Source: Microcaldota archaeon (GTDB lineage: Archaea; Micrarchaeota; Micrarchaeia; Micrarchaeales; CABMGC01). Taken from it: a stretch of DNA of 13,925 nucleotides. The translations under genes and the position numbers were made by a program. Of the stretch, positions 6,112-13,571 are shown in pieces (within the stretch, counting starts at the first letter, position 1; each line of letters begins with the position of its first letter). The stretch lies in NCBI GenBank assembly GCA_027328265.1, contig DAHVVD010000047.1, positions 1 to 13,925 on the forward strand, given 5' to 3'. The notes under the pieces are model-generated. The model searched no databases and was not told the DNA's origin. It was given only the letters and a program-made list of their open reading frames with translations.

Positions 6112-7170
6112 TTGCGGACCATAATGCTCATAGATATGGACTACTTCTTCGTCGCGTGTGAGGAGATCAAGAGGCCAGAGCTCAAGACAAGGCCCACCAT
6201 AGTAGGCGCAGACCCAAAGGAAGGAAGAGGCCGTGGAGTGGTGATGACCTGCAACTACGTGGCAAGGAAGTTCGGCATACACAGCGCGATTCCGATCTCG
6301 CAGGCATACAAGCTGAAACCAGACGCCGAGTATCTCCCAATGGATTATTCCTACTACGAGAAGAAATCTGCAGAGGTCCTCTCGATAGTGAGGGAGTTCG
6401 CGGGAAAAGCGGAACAGGTGAGCATAGACGAGTTCTTCATAGACGTCTCAGACAAGGTCGAGAATTATGAGAAGGCCCTTGAATACGCCAAGAAAATAAA
6501 AGAGGAGATAAACGAAAAGGCCAATCTTCCATGCTCTATAGGAATAAGCAGCACGAAGCTTGTGGCAAAGATGGCATGCGAGAAAGCCAAGCCAAACGGC
6601 ATCAAGCTCGTGAAAGACGAGGAGGCGAATGCCTTTCTGGCACCTCTTCCGGTAGGCCAGCTCTATGGAATAGGAAAGAAGACAGAAGAGAAACTAGGGA
6701 AGATGGGCTACAAGACAGTCGGTGACCTGGCTAAGGCCAGCATGATGAAGCTCATGGACGAATTTGGCTCCTTCGGCATAGACATCCACAACTACGCTAA
6801 CGCGATAGACGAGAGCGAAGTGCTGGAGAATTACGAAGTGAAATCGATAAGCAGGGAGTTCACATTTGAGCACGACACGAAGAAAGACGAGCATGTAATT
6901 AAGGAGATAAACAAGCTTGCAAAGCAAGTCGGTAAAGACATAGAGGAGAGGAAGCTCTCATTCAAAGTCGTCACTTTGAAGCTGCGATATTCTGACTTTA
7001 CCGAGCACCTCCATAGCAAAAGCATAAGGCCTACAAACGTTGCCGAGGAGATAGCGAGGAACGCAGTGGAGCTCTACAAGGAGAACGCCGATAAAGAAAA
7101 GAAAGTAAGAAAACTTGGTGTCAGGGCCTCCGGCTTCACCGACTACAAGAGCCAGAAGAGGCTTTTCTGA
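6112..7170 (+). CDS. dinB: Y-family DNA polymerase IV (translesion polymerase, DinB/Dpo4)
   Basis: The 352-residue protein has all the polymerase core motifs. LIDMDYFF (6-13) carries metal ligands D8 and the probable steric-gate F13. AEQVSIDEFFIDVSD (100-114) carries catalytic D106 and E107. CSIGISSTKLVAKMA (141-155) and KPNGIKLV (160-167) are the family fingerprint. An HhH thumb (PVGQLYGIGKKTEEKLGKMG, 180-199) and little-finger domain (about 245-345) follow. It copies past damaged bases. It ends SQKRLF, a short QxxLF-like end that could bind the PCNA clamp. The start is TTG at 6112 with GGTG five bases upstream; an ATG at 6124 is the alternative and would still keep D8 and D10. It lies 13 bp behind AMMECR1. 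Confidence 0.95.
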   Translation: MRTIMLIDMDYFFVACEEIKRPELKTRPTIVGADPKEGRGRGVVMTCNYVARKFGIHSAIPISQAYKLKPDAEYLPMDYSYYEKKSAEVLSIVREFAGKAEQVSIDEFFIDVSDKVENYEKALEYAKKIKEEINEKANLPCSIGISSTKLVAKMACEKAKPNGIKLVKDEEANAFLAPLPVGQLYGIGKKTEEKLGKMGYKTVGDLAKASMMKLMDEFGSFGIDIHNYANAIDESEVLENYEVKSISREFTFEHDTKKDEHVIKEINKLAKQVGKDIEERKLSFKVVTLKLRYSDFTEHLHSKSIRPTNVAEEIARNAVELYKENADKEKKVRKLGVRASGFTDYKSQKRLF

Positions 7171-7204
7171 GACTTTGTTCAAATGCAGTATTCTAAACGA
7201 AGAA

Positions 7205-8137
7205 TTACTCCTTTCTGCTAAAATGAAGATTCGCTAGATATTCCCTGACGCGAAGGGCGCATTTTACGCCGCTTGCGCTTGAGGTTATGGCTTGGCGATA
7301 GAATCTGTCAGCAACGTCTCCTGCCACATAGACGCCTTCTATATCTGTAAGGACCTCTTCCCTTGTGACTATGTATCCCAACTCATCAAGCTTGAGCTTT
7401 CCCTTGAAGACAGTTGTATTAGGCGAATATCCTATGGCCATGAATACACCGTCTATCTGTACCTCGGTGATTTGATTGGTTTTAAGGTTCTTCAGTTTAG
7501 CGCCTGTGACTTTCTCGTTGCCTAGGATCTGTTCCACAGTAGTGTCCCACACCACCTTTATCTTCTTGTTTGACAGTGTCCTCTCCTGCATTATCTTGCT
7601 GGCCCTGAAGGAATCCCTCCTATGAACTATAGTCACGCTCTTTGCGAAGTTGGTCAGGAAGTTCGAGTCCTCCATTGCTGTGTCGCCGCCACCCGCGACT
7701 ATGACGTCCTTGTTTTTATAGAAAGGCGCATCGCATGTCGCGCAAGTTGAGATCCCCTTTCCCACGAACTTCTTTTCTTCTGGCAATCCAAGGGTTTTTG
7801 CGTTTGCTCCTGTGGCTACTATAACCGTGTCTGTTTCGAAACTCTTGCCTCCTGCCTTCAGCGTGAAGGGCCTTTTCGAGAAATCTACGTCTGTCACATC
7901 TTCGTATATCAGTCTTGCCCCGAATCTTTCTGCCTGCTTCTTCATCAGCTCTATGATCTCCGGTCCCTGTACTCCCTCAGGGAAGCCTGGAAAGTTCTCA
8001 ACCTCAGTAGTAAGCTCCAGCTGGCCTCCTGCCACCGATCCTGCAATGACAAGCGGGTTGAACCCCTCCCTTGCCGTGTATATAGCTGCTGAAAGGCCTG
8101 CAGGACCTGAGCCTATTATCACTACCTTCTCAGCCAT
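7205..8137 (-). CDS. trxB: Thioredoxin reductase (NADPH, FAD)
   Basis: This 310-residue flavoprotein reduces thioredoxin-like disulfide carriers with NAD(P)H in the cytoplasm. Visible are the FAD dinucleotide-binding GSGPAG (9-14), the redox-active pair in CATCDAPFY (132-140; C132 and C135), a second Rossmann motif GGGDTAMEDS (149-158), HRRDSFRAS (172-180), which is the pattern linked to NADPH 2'-phosphate recognition, and the C-terminal FAD motif GVYVAGDV. Length is typical of low-molecular-weight TrxB. No thioredoxin gene is next to it. It is divergent from the beta-CASP nuclease gene, and a TATA-like sequence lies about 36-40 bp upstream of its ATG. Confidence 0.96.
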   Translation of the reverse strand: MAEKVVIIGSGPAGLSAAIYTAREGFNPLVIAGSVAGGQLELTTEVENFPGFPEGVQGPEIIELMKKQAERFGARLIYEDVTDVDFSKRPFTLKAGGKSFETDTVIVATGANAKTLGLPEEKKFVGKGISTCATCDAPFYKNKDVIVAGGGDTAMEDSNFLTNFAKSVTIVHRRDSFRASKIMQERTLSNKKIKVVWDTTVEQILGNEKVTGAKLKNLKTNQITEVQIDGVFMAIGYSPNTTVFKGKLKLDELGYIVTREEVLTDIEGVYVAGDVADRFYRQAITSSASGVKCALRVREYLANLHFSRKE

Positions 8138-8170
8138 ATTCCCACAACAATATCTAGAATTCTCAGGACA

Positions 8171-8187
8171 TCTATATAAGCTTTAAC
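8171..8187. promoter_or_regulatory. Divergent promoter region between trxB and the MBL nuclease
   Basis: The plus strand reads TCTATATAAGCTTTAAC. Read on the minus strand, GCTTATATAGA is a TATA box about 37 bp before the trxB ATG at 8137. Read on the plus strand, GCTTTAAC is a weaker TATA-like box about 29 bp before the ATG at 8212. The two boxes overlap or abut, so TBP binding for the two genes may be mutually exclusive. Confidence 0.45.
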
Positions 8188-8211
8188 ATTTATTCGTCTC
8201 TGGCGACTCGG

Positions 8212-9189
8212 ATGGCACTTAACGTTGGTGGGTACAGCATCTCTCTTGACTGCGGAGAGCAAGATACCAACGTAAACTTTGTCTCTCACGCGCATTCTGA
8301 CCATACCTCGGGACTTAGAAAGGGAAGGAAGGTAATAGCCAGCGAGATAACAAAAGACCTGATAGAATGCAGGCACCCAAGGAAGAAAATAGAGCTCGCA
8401 GAGAAACCCAAATGCCTCAAGCTTCTAAACGCAGGCCACATTCTCGGCTCTAACCAGCTATATGTCTCTTCAGACGAGCTCGGAGCCTCGATAATATACA
8501 GCGGCGATTACCAGATGGACAGATCTGCTGTTGCAGAGCCCATAGAGACAAGGCATGCAGACATCCTCATAATAGACTCCACGTATCCTGAGAAAGACGT
8601 CGTCTTCGGGGAGAGAAGCGAAATCACCTCGTCGATACAGAAATATTCCTCAGAGAAAATAAAGGAGGGCATAGTCCTCTTCGGCGCGTACGCGCTCGGA
8701 AAGTCGCAGGAGTTGATAAAGATAGCAAACGAGATCGGAATCGCTCCGGTTGTTGATGAGAAGGTATGCAGAATCAACGAAGTGTATGCAAAGCACGGCA
8801 AGGTGCTTGATTACGTTTCCGGAGGCAAAGACGAGAACGAACTAGAATCCATGCTGCGAGGAAACTTCCTTGGCATAACCTCTGTCTATAACTTGAAAGA
8901 TGTTGCTTACAGCCTGAGCAACACATATAGAAAGAAGGTATTCACAGCAGTTGCTACCGGTTTTGCAAGGATGCTTGACATGGGTTCCGATGCGCAGTTC
9001 CCGCTCAGCGACCATGCAGACTTCAGGCAGGCAATCGAATACATAGAGGCATGCGGACCTAAAACAATATACACGCGAGGGAATGGCGAGTCTGCCGCTC
9101 TCTTTGCGAAAAACCTATCAAGCGAGGGATACAGGGCAAAGGTTTTTTCTGGAAAGGTAGAATTGGAAGAAGCATTAGCCGCGAGATAG
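8212..9189 (+). CDS. Metallo-beta-lactamase / beta-CASP-like nuclease (CPSF/YSH1-related exonuclease)
   Basis: The 325-residue protein is a metal-dependent nuclease of the metallo-beta-lactamase fold. Ligand motifs in order are SHAHSDH (25-31), NAGHILGSN (73-81), IYSGDY (95-100) and DSTYP (122-126). The beta-CASP region includes FGAYALGKSQELI (157-169) and ends with PLSDHADF (264-271), whose histidine is a typical beta-CASP ligand, followed by YTRGNGESAALFA (287-299). Such short (about 325-residue) proteins are annotated either as archaeal mRNA 3'-end processing-type exonucleases (COG1236) or as the ligase-associated SNM1-like DNA exonuclease. No ligase or helicase gene is adjacent, so RNA or DNA substrate cannot be decided. 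The last 15 bp overlap tail-to-tail with the next gene. Confidence 0.88.
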   Translation: MALNVGGYSISLDCGEQDTNVNFVSHAHSDHTSGLRKGRKVIASEITKDLIECRHPRKKIELAEKPKCLKLLNAGHILGSNQLYVSSDELGASIIYSGDYQMDRSAVAEPIETRHADILIIDSTYPEKDVVFGERSEITSSIQKYSSEKIKEGIVLFGAYALGKSQELIKIANEIGIAPVVDEKVCRINEVYAKHGKVLDYVSGGKDENELESMLRGNFLGITSVYNLKDVAYSLSNTYRKKVFTAVATGFARMLDMGSDAQFPLSDHADFRQAIEYIEACGPKTIYTRGNGESAALFAKNLSSEGYRAKVFSGKVELEEALAAR

Positions 9190-9582
9190 CCTCTTTTTCA
9201 CAGGCCTCATGAATCTGTAGAGTACAACAGCCATGGCAATGGAGAAGAGAGTTATGGCGATGAGAGAATCCTCCCTATATACTCCTATCTTCTTGTAGGC
9301 TTCGCTTGCTGAACTTACTGCCTCCTGCGCGTAAAAGACCGAGCCGTTCGGCGAAGTGTTCTCTAAAGATTCAGCTTTATTGAGATAGGAGTATGCGGCA
9401 GTGAGGTTGGGAGAGAAGATTAGATAGCTGCTCTGGTTTGTCTCGTTCACATAAGATAGTGCGTTAGTGACAACTGCCGCAGTTTGTGCCTTTGTGTAAT
9501 TAGGCTGCGCCAAACTCTCGGCATGCAGTGAAAGCGAGGCTGCAAAAAAGAAGAGCAGCAAAAACGCCAGGGTCTTCCACAT
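9175..9582 (-). CDS. Small secreted, C-terminally membrane-anchored protein rich in N-glycosylation sequons
   Basis: I do not recognise this 135-residue protein. It has an N-terminal signal-like helix (residues 1-21, with a plausible cleavage near LHA-ES), a polar helical extracytoplasmic region of about 80 residues, a C-terminal membrane helix (about 105-123) and a basic cytoplasmic end (RPVKKRLSRG). Six N-x-S/T sequons (N28, N47, N49, N59, N75, N79) fall in the extracytoplasmic part, as expected for a glycosylated archaeal surface protein. It lies nine bases behind the TFB stop and is probably cotranscribed with TFB. Its 3' end overlaps the convergent nuclease gene by 15 bp. It could be a cell-envelope or sorting-related protein; no function is proposed. 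Confidence 0.7.
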   Translation of the reverse strand: MWKTLAFLLLFFFAASLSLHAESLAQPNYTKAQTAAVVTNALSYVNETNQSSYLIFSPNLTAAYSYLNKAESLENTSPNGSVFYAQEAVSSASEAYKKIGVYREDSLIAITLFSIAMAVVLYRFMRPVKKRLSRG

Positions 9583-9591
9583 GGGAACACG

Positions 9592-10713
9592 TTACAGGTT
9601 GACGTCTATAGCAAGCTCCTGCTTGAGCTCCCTGTACCTGTTCCTTATCGTCACTTCTGTGACTCCTGCAACGTCAGCGACCTCCTTCTGGGTCCTCCTC
9701 TCGCCTACCAGCGCTCCTGCAATGTAGACGGCAGCAGCCGAGACGCCAGTTGGACTCCTTCCGCTTATAAGTCCCTTCTTCATCGCCTGCTTAAGCAACT
9801 GCATGGCCCTCTCCTGAGCGCCGCCGCTAAGCTTCAAAGCCGCAACATATCTCGGGACATATGCAGAAGGGTCTGTCAAAGGTATCTTGAGGTTGAGCTC
9901 GTGCGCTATTATCCTGTAGGTCCTTCCTATTTCCTTCTTCGAGACGTTCGAGATCTGCGAGATCTCGTCTAGCGTCCTAGGCATGCCAGCGCTCCTGCAT
10001 GTTGCGTAGAGTGCCGCGTTTACCACTGTTTCGATAGGCCTTCCCCTTATCAGGTTGTTCTTGACGCACTGCCTGTACAGCAGCGCGGTCTGCTCCCTTA
10101 TGTTGTCTGGAAGACCTAGGTAGCTGGCCACCCTGTTCAATTCAGGAAGAGCCACGAGGTAGTTCCTCTCGCTCGAGCTGGCTATGCTTGCCCTCCTATG
10201 CCACTTCCTCATCCTGTAGAGCTGGGCCTGCCTCTTCGAGGAGAGCCTTGTGCCTCTTATGTCCTTGTTATACATATCTATTTCTGTGACGAGGCCCTTG
10301 TTCGGCTTCATGTACTTGATTGGAGCGCCTGTCCTTGCTCTTGCATTCCTCTGGTCAGCGTCGAAAGCCCTCCATTCAGGCCCCTCATCTGTTATGTTCT
10401 CCTCGAGGACGAGCCCGCAGTTGTTGCAGACGTATTCTCCTCTCTCGTTATCGAATATGATGTCAGAGCCTCCGCAGCTAGTGCAGCGTTTCATTGCCTG
10501 CTGGGTGCCGCCCAGCTTCTTGCCTGCCTCCTTCACAGGCGCTGGAATCGCCATGGCTTCTTCAGCTGCAACGTCTACGGTGCCCAATGTGCCCAGCTTG
10601 CCGTGTGTCTCTGGAACGAGAATCTCATCCCTGTGCTGCATAGTAGGCGGAGCCGTAACTGCACTGCTCTCCCTTCTTGCAACTTTCTTCGTAGCCTTCT
10701 TTTGCTTAGCCAT
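9592..10713 (-). CDS. tfb: Transcription initiation factor TFB (TFIIB homologue) with extended N-terminus
   Basis: This 373-residue protein recruits RNA polymerase to TBP-bound promoters. A zinc ribbon (C77-x2-C80 and C96-x2-C99) is followed by the B-reader/B-linker (EGPEWRAFDADQRNARARTG, 110-129), two cyclin folds (about 185-275 and 283-370) and the second-repeat helix-turn-helix (TQKEVADVAGVTEVTIRNRY, 341-360) that reads the BRE element. Archaeal TFB is usually near 300-330 residues. Here about 75 residues precede the ribbon: a basic start (MAKQKKATKKVARR) and then a low-complexity A/P/E/G region. The ATG at 10713 has a weak Shine-Dalgarno-like GGCGTGAG upstream. A start at an internal Met (for example M25 or M74) cannot be excluded. 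Confidence 0.95.
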   Translation of the reverse strand: MAKQKKATKKVARRESSAVTAPPTMQHRDEILVPETHGKLGTLGTVDVAAEEAMAIPAPVKEAGKKLGGTQQAMKRCTSCGGSDIIFDNERGEYVCNNCGLVLEENITDEGPEWRAFDADQRNARARTGAPIKYMKPNKGLVTEIDMYNKDIRGTRLSSKRQAQLYRMRKWHRRASIASSSERNYLVALPELNRVASYLGLPDNIREQTALLYRQCVKNNLIRGRPIETVVNAALYATCRSAGMPRTLDEISQISNVSKKEIGRTYRIIAHELNLKIPLTDPSAYVPRYVAALKLSGGAQERAMQLLKQAMKKGLISGRSPTGVSAAAVYIAGALVGERRTQKEVADVAGVTEVTIRNRYRELKQELAIDVNL

Positions 10714-10777
10714 TTATCTCACGCCAATAGTTTTTTAAACTTTCTGTAAAATCAGCACCATAACTAAAGCAGATAAG

Positions 10778-10786
10778 ATATTTAAA
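10778..10786 (-). promoter_or_regulatory. BRE/TATA promoter of the TFB gene
   Basis: The minus strand reads CGAAAGATTTAAATAT, in which the purine-rich CGAAAG fits a B recognition element directly before the TATA box TTTAAATAT. It lies about 70 bp before the ATG, predicting a leader of about 40 nt that carries GGCGTGAG (10721-10728). A nearer GTTTAAAA (10733-10740) is probably too close to the ATG. Confidence 0.55.
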
Positions 10787-10930
10787 TCTTTCGGTAGGAT
10801 TCGGCAGTAAAATGCCCAAATAGGCGACGATAAAGAGGAATATTTCAAAACTATGAAAAATTTAAAGAGACGGCACACAAATTCATCTTTTAAACCGCAC
10901 TATAAACTACAATTACATAAGAAATTAACC

Positions 10931-10951
10931 GAGTTCTATAACTGAGTTCTA
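10931..10951. repeat. Short direct repeat upstream of tes
   Basis: GAGTTCTA occurs at 10931-10938 and again at 10944-10951, spaced 13 bp apart, about 60-80 bp upstream of the Tes TATA box. It could be an operator or chance similarity in AT-rich DNA. Confidence 0.3.
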
Positions 10952-11010
10952 AGATATTTTTAGTACTTTTACCTCAGAGCCTAGCTTATATACTGAAGAC
11001 ACGTGCAATG

Positions 11011-11018
11011 TTTAAATA
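11011..11018 (+). promoter_or_regulatory. TATA box of the Tes gene
   Basis: TTTAAATA is centred about 35 bp before the ATG at 11050, so transcription should start around 11040, leaving a leader of about ten bases (containing GTGA at 11042-11045). Confidence 0.6.
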
Positions 11019-11049
11019 CCTTGACATACATAGCGTTTAGAGTGAATCC

Positions 11050-13071
11050 ATGAATGCCCTGAACATAGATGTAGCTAGCGGCAACGTTAAGTTGCAGCAA
11101 GTAAATGCTGAGAAAATTGACCCAGTACTCGCGCCTTACCACAGGACTATGGAAGAAATAAACATCATGCCTGTCCTCGAACGCACCAAGACCGTTTGCC
11201 CAGAGTGCAAGTTGATAATCGACGGCACAATCTATAGGGACGACGAGAACGTGATGATAAGGAAGAACTGTCCAGAGCACGGCTGGACCGTCGAGAAGTA
11301 CTGGGAAGACTATGACATGTACATGAAGATGAGGAATTACAATTATTTCGGAAGGGGCTTCGACAATCCAAACTACGTAAACAAGGGAGAAAACTGCCCA
11401 TTCGACTGCGGAATCTGCGAGAGGCACAAGTCACACACAGGCCTCGCCAACGTTGTCATAACGAACAGGTGCCACCTCTCGTGCTGGTACTGCTTCTTCT
11501 ACGCAAAGGAGGGGGAGCCTATCTATGAGCCAACTAGAGATGAATTATACAAGATATTCAAGGAGCTAAAGGCCCAGAAGCCCATTCCTGCCAACGCATT
11601 GCAGATAACAGGCGGCGAGCCGCTCATGAGGAGCGACATAGTCGAGATAATAAGCCTAGCAAAGCAGGCCGGCTTCGACCAGATACAGCTCAACACTACT
11701 GGAATAATCCTCGCTGAGAATCCAGAGCTTGCAGTCAAGATAAGGCACGCTGGAGTAAGCACGCTCTACATGAGCTACGACGGAGTAAGCAAGAGGGCGA
11801 ACCCTAAGAACCACTGGGAAGCACCTGGAACGCTCGACGCATGCAGGAAAGCAGGCATAGGAATAGTACTTGTGCCTACACTCATAAGAACTGTCAACGA
11901 CGGAGAGATGTCCAATATAATCAACTTTGCGCTGAACAACAACGACGTTGTCAAGGCTGTTAACTTCCAGCCTGTCTCGCTCGTGGGAAGGATGCCTTCG
12001 AGAATGAGGGAGAGGCAGAGGATAACGATACCTGGCGCTATAAAGCTCATCGAGCAGCAGACGAACGGCGTGATAACTAAGGAGGACTGGTTCTCAGTCC
12101 CTTACGTCGGAGGCATAAACAAGTTCATAGAAGCGCTCACAGGACAGTACAAATACGACCTCTCGATACACTTCGCCTGCGGCGCCGGATTATACATTTT
12201 CCAGGAGCCGAGCGGCAAGATAATACCTCTCACGAGGTTCGTCGACGCTCCGGGACTTTTGGACCACCTCCAGAACGCCGTCAATGAGATGGCAGGCAAG
12301 TCCTCTCTTCAGAGGAAGTACATAGCTCTCAAGGCGATGACCCAGATGAGAAGGTTCATAGACAAGGCGAAACAGCCTAAGTCGATAAACTTCTCGAAGC
12401 TGCTGACGTCGCTAATATTCAAGCACGACTTCCAGACAATGGGAGCATTCCAGCTCAAGTCGATGTTCCTGGGCATGATGCACTTCCAGGACGAGTACAC
12501 CTACGACATCAAGAGGGTGGAGAAGTGCGACATACACTATGCTATGCCTGACGGCCGTGTGCTTCCGTTCTGCACTTTCAATGTCTTCCCTGAAGTCTAC
12601 AGGGACAAACTCCAGAAGCAGTACGCAATACCTTCCAAGGAATGGCAGGAGATGCACAACGACTGGACCTACAGGAGCGACAAGTACATGAGGAATGTAA
12701 AGGCACTCGAGGCGACAGATGCCTACCAGAAGGCATATGTTCAGGCAACAGACTACTTCAAGCTTCCGGTTAACCTCGAAGAGGCCGCAAGGATCCGCGC
12801 TGCAAAAGGCAGGGGCGAGAAGATAACGGCAAAAGAGGTAATGGTCGCAACTGCAGCATCAAAGGGCCACGTCCACACGCAGACAGGGGCGCAAGGACCT
12901 GTAGGCGCTGCTGCATACTTTGCTGCAAAGAAGGCTGAGAACCAGCCTGCAGCTGCGAAGGACGATGCTTCATGTGCATGCGGAAAGAGCGCAGGAGACA
13001 GCGGCTGCGGAAATTGTAGCGAGCATGGCCACGCTGGAGAAGCAGGATCGTGCGGGTGCGGCAACTGCTGA
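11050..13071 (+). CDS. tes: Tetraether lipid synthase (radical SAM, Tes/MJ0619 family) with cysteine-rich tail
   Basis: Tes joins two archaeol-type lipids by radical coupling of their phytanyl methyl ends to make membrane-spanning tetraethers (GDGT). The 673-residue protein shows the family's cofactor motifs: a rubredoxin-like N-terminal segment (C50-P-E-C53, then C74-PEHG), ENCPFDCGIC (114-123; C116, C120, C123), the radical SAM triad NRCHLSCWYC (139-148; C141, C145, C148) and GGEP (188-191). Further C-terminal family segments are MMHFQDEYTYDIKRVEKC (476-493) and IHYAMPDGRVLPFC (495-508). Published Tes work describes several iron-sulfur clusters plus a mononuclear rubredoxin-type iron, consistent with these cysteines. 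Family members are mostly about 500-600 residues; here an Ala-rich linker and a tail with seven cysteines (642, 644, 653, 656, 668, 670, 673) and two histidines are added. A TATA box 35 bp upstream suggests a monocistronic, short-leader mRNA. A paralogous radical SAM function remains possible. Confidence 0.85.
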   Translation: MNALNIDVASGNVKLQQVNAEKIDPVLAPYHRTMEEINIMPVLERTKTVCPECKLIIDGTIYRDDENVMIRKNCPEHGWTVEKYWEDYDMYMKMRNYNYFGRGFDNPNYVNKGENCPFDCGICERHKSHTGLANVVITNRCHLSCWYCFFYAKEGEPIYEPTRDELYKIFKELKAQKPIPANALQITGGEPLMRSDIVEIISLAKQAGFDQIQLNTTGIILAENPELAVKIRHAGVSTLYMSYDGVSKRANPKNHWEAPGTLDACRKAGIGIVLVPTLIRTVNDGEMSNIINFALNNNDVVKAVNFQPVSLVGRMPSRMRERQRITIPGAIKLIEQQTNGVITKEDWFSVPYVGGINKFIEALTGQYKYDLSIHFACGAGLYIFQEPSGKIIPLTRFVDAPGLLDHLQNAVNEMAGKSSLQRKYIALKAMTQMRRFIDKAKQPKSINFSKLLTSLIFKHDFQTMGAFQLKSMFLGMMHFQDEYTYDIKRVEKCDIHYAMPDGRVLPFCTFNVFPEVYRDKLQKQYAIPSKEWQEMHNDWTYRSDKYMRNVKALEATDAYQKAYVQATDYFKLPVNLEEAARIRAAKGRGEKITAKEVMVATAASKGHVHTQTGAQGPVGAAAYFAAKKAENQPAAAKDDASCACGKSAGDSGCGNCSEHGHAGEAGSCGCGNC

Positions 13072-13116
13072 CAGGCCATAAAATATAACAGTTAGCTGTG
13101 CTTAGATGGCAAAGTC

Positions 13117-13127
13117 TTTATCTATAG
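13117..13127 (+). promoter_or_regulatory. TATA-like box of the vapBC pair
   Basis: TTTATCTATAG is centred about 36 bp before the ATG at 13158 but only 21 bp before the alternative GTG at 13143, which favours the ATG as the antitoxin start. Confidence 0.4.
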
Positions 13128-13157
13128 ATTCGATAACTGATTGTGCGTAATATTATC

Positions 13158-13355
13158 ATGGAGGAAACAATTGCAAGAGCAAGGAAACTTGGTGGGTCGT
13201 TGGTAGTTACAATACCAAAAGATATCGTTGAAGAGGAAGGAATCAAAGAAGGAGAGGCCTTGAGACTCACTATAAGTAAGGTAGAAAAAGATTGGTTCGG
13301 CGCACTAAAAGGTGTAGGCCCATTCACCAAAGAGGACGAATTCGATGAACACTAA
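13158..13355 (+). CDS. vapB: VapB-type antitoxin, AbrB/SpoVT DNA-binding fold
   Basis: The 65-residue protein starts with an AbrB swapped-hairpin motif, ARKLGGSLVVTIPKDIVEEE, continuing GIKEGEALRL. This is the DNA-binding half of MazE/VapB-type antitoxins that repress their own operon. The acidic end (KGVGPFTKEDEFDEH) would be the toxin-neutralising tail. Its last 11 bp overlap the start of the PIN toxin gene, the normal coupling of a VapBC pair. A GTG at 13143 would add five residues; ATG at 13158 is preferred because of TATA spacing and because the first beta strand then begins normally. The locus is more AT-rich than the tes gene before it. Confidence 0.85.
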   Translation: MEETIARARKLGGSLVVTIPKDIVEEEGIKEGEALRLTISKVEKDWFGALKGVGPFTKEDEFDEH

Positions 13356-13554
13356 ATACGTACTGGACGCATGGGCCTGGATAGAATACTTAGATGGAAG
13401 TAGTACAGGGAAGGAGGTCAGCGATAAGATTAAAGAGGGAAATGCGTATACAAACGTGGTTACGCTGGCAGAAGTGATAAAAACGCAGGCGATTCCGCAA
13501 ACCCCTATTCTTCAGATAGGAGTAAGGAATCGCCATGACCGACGACAAAAATAA
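13345..13554 (+). pseudogene. vapC: VapC PIN-domain toxin, truncated by a TnpB element
   Basis: The frame begins as a PIN-domain ribonuclease toxin: KYVLDAWAWIEYL (4-16) with catalytic D8, and TNVVTLAEVI (36-45) with catalytic E43. After about residue 46 the sequence stops looking like VapC and reads into a hairpin-bearing segment, ending at a chance stop after 69 residues. VapC proteins are about 125-135 residues, so the second half, with the remaining one or two catalytic aspartates, is missing. A TnpB gene follows directly, so insertion of that element is the likely cause; the 3' half may lie beyond the right edge. The product should be inactive as an RNase. The start overlaps vapB by 11 bp. 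Confidence 0.8.
13488..13534. repeat. Subterminal imperfect palindrome at the left end of the TnpB element
   Basis: GGCGATTCC (13488-13496) pairs exactly with GGAATCGCC (13526-13534). Inside, ACCCCTAT (13501-13508) pairs with ATAGGAGT (13516-13523) with one mismatch, giving an extended hairpin of 9 plus 7 base pairs. Such folded left ends are what the IS200/IS605 Y1 transposase recognises in single-stranded DNA. Confidence 0.65.
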
Positions 13555-13571
13555 TCGAAAGGTGTATAAAT

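Larger units (their letters stand above)
10714..11049. other. 336-bp divergent intergenic region between TFB and Tes
   Basis: The region is AT-rich and I find no gene or known RNA in it. It holds a strong TATA/BRE for TFB, a TATA box for the Tes homologue, several further AT boxes (for example ATTTAAAG at 10858-10865 and TTATATA at 10986-10992) and a short direct repeat (10931-10951). Confidence 0.6.

Noticed and set aside
10198..10749. Long plus-strand frames opposite the TFB gene
   Set aside because: They are antisense shadows of the strongly conserved TFB coding sequence and lack any domain.
12753..13079. 108-codon minus-strand frame opposite the end of tes
   Set aside because: It mirrors the Ala/Cys-rich tail in reverse; the tes frame has codon usage and motifs continuous with the body of the protein.
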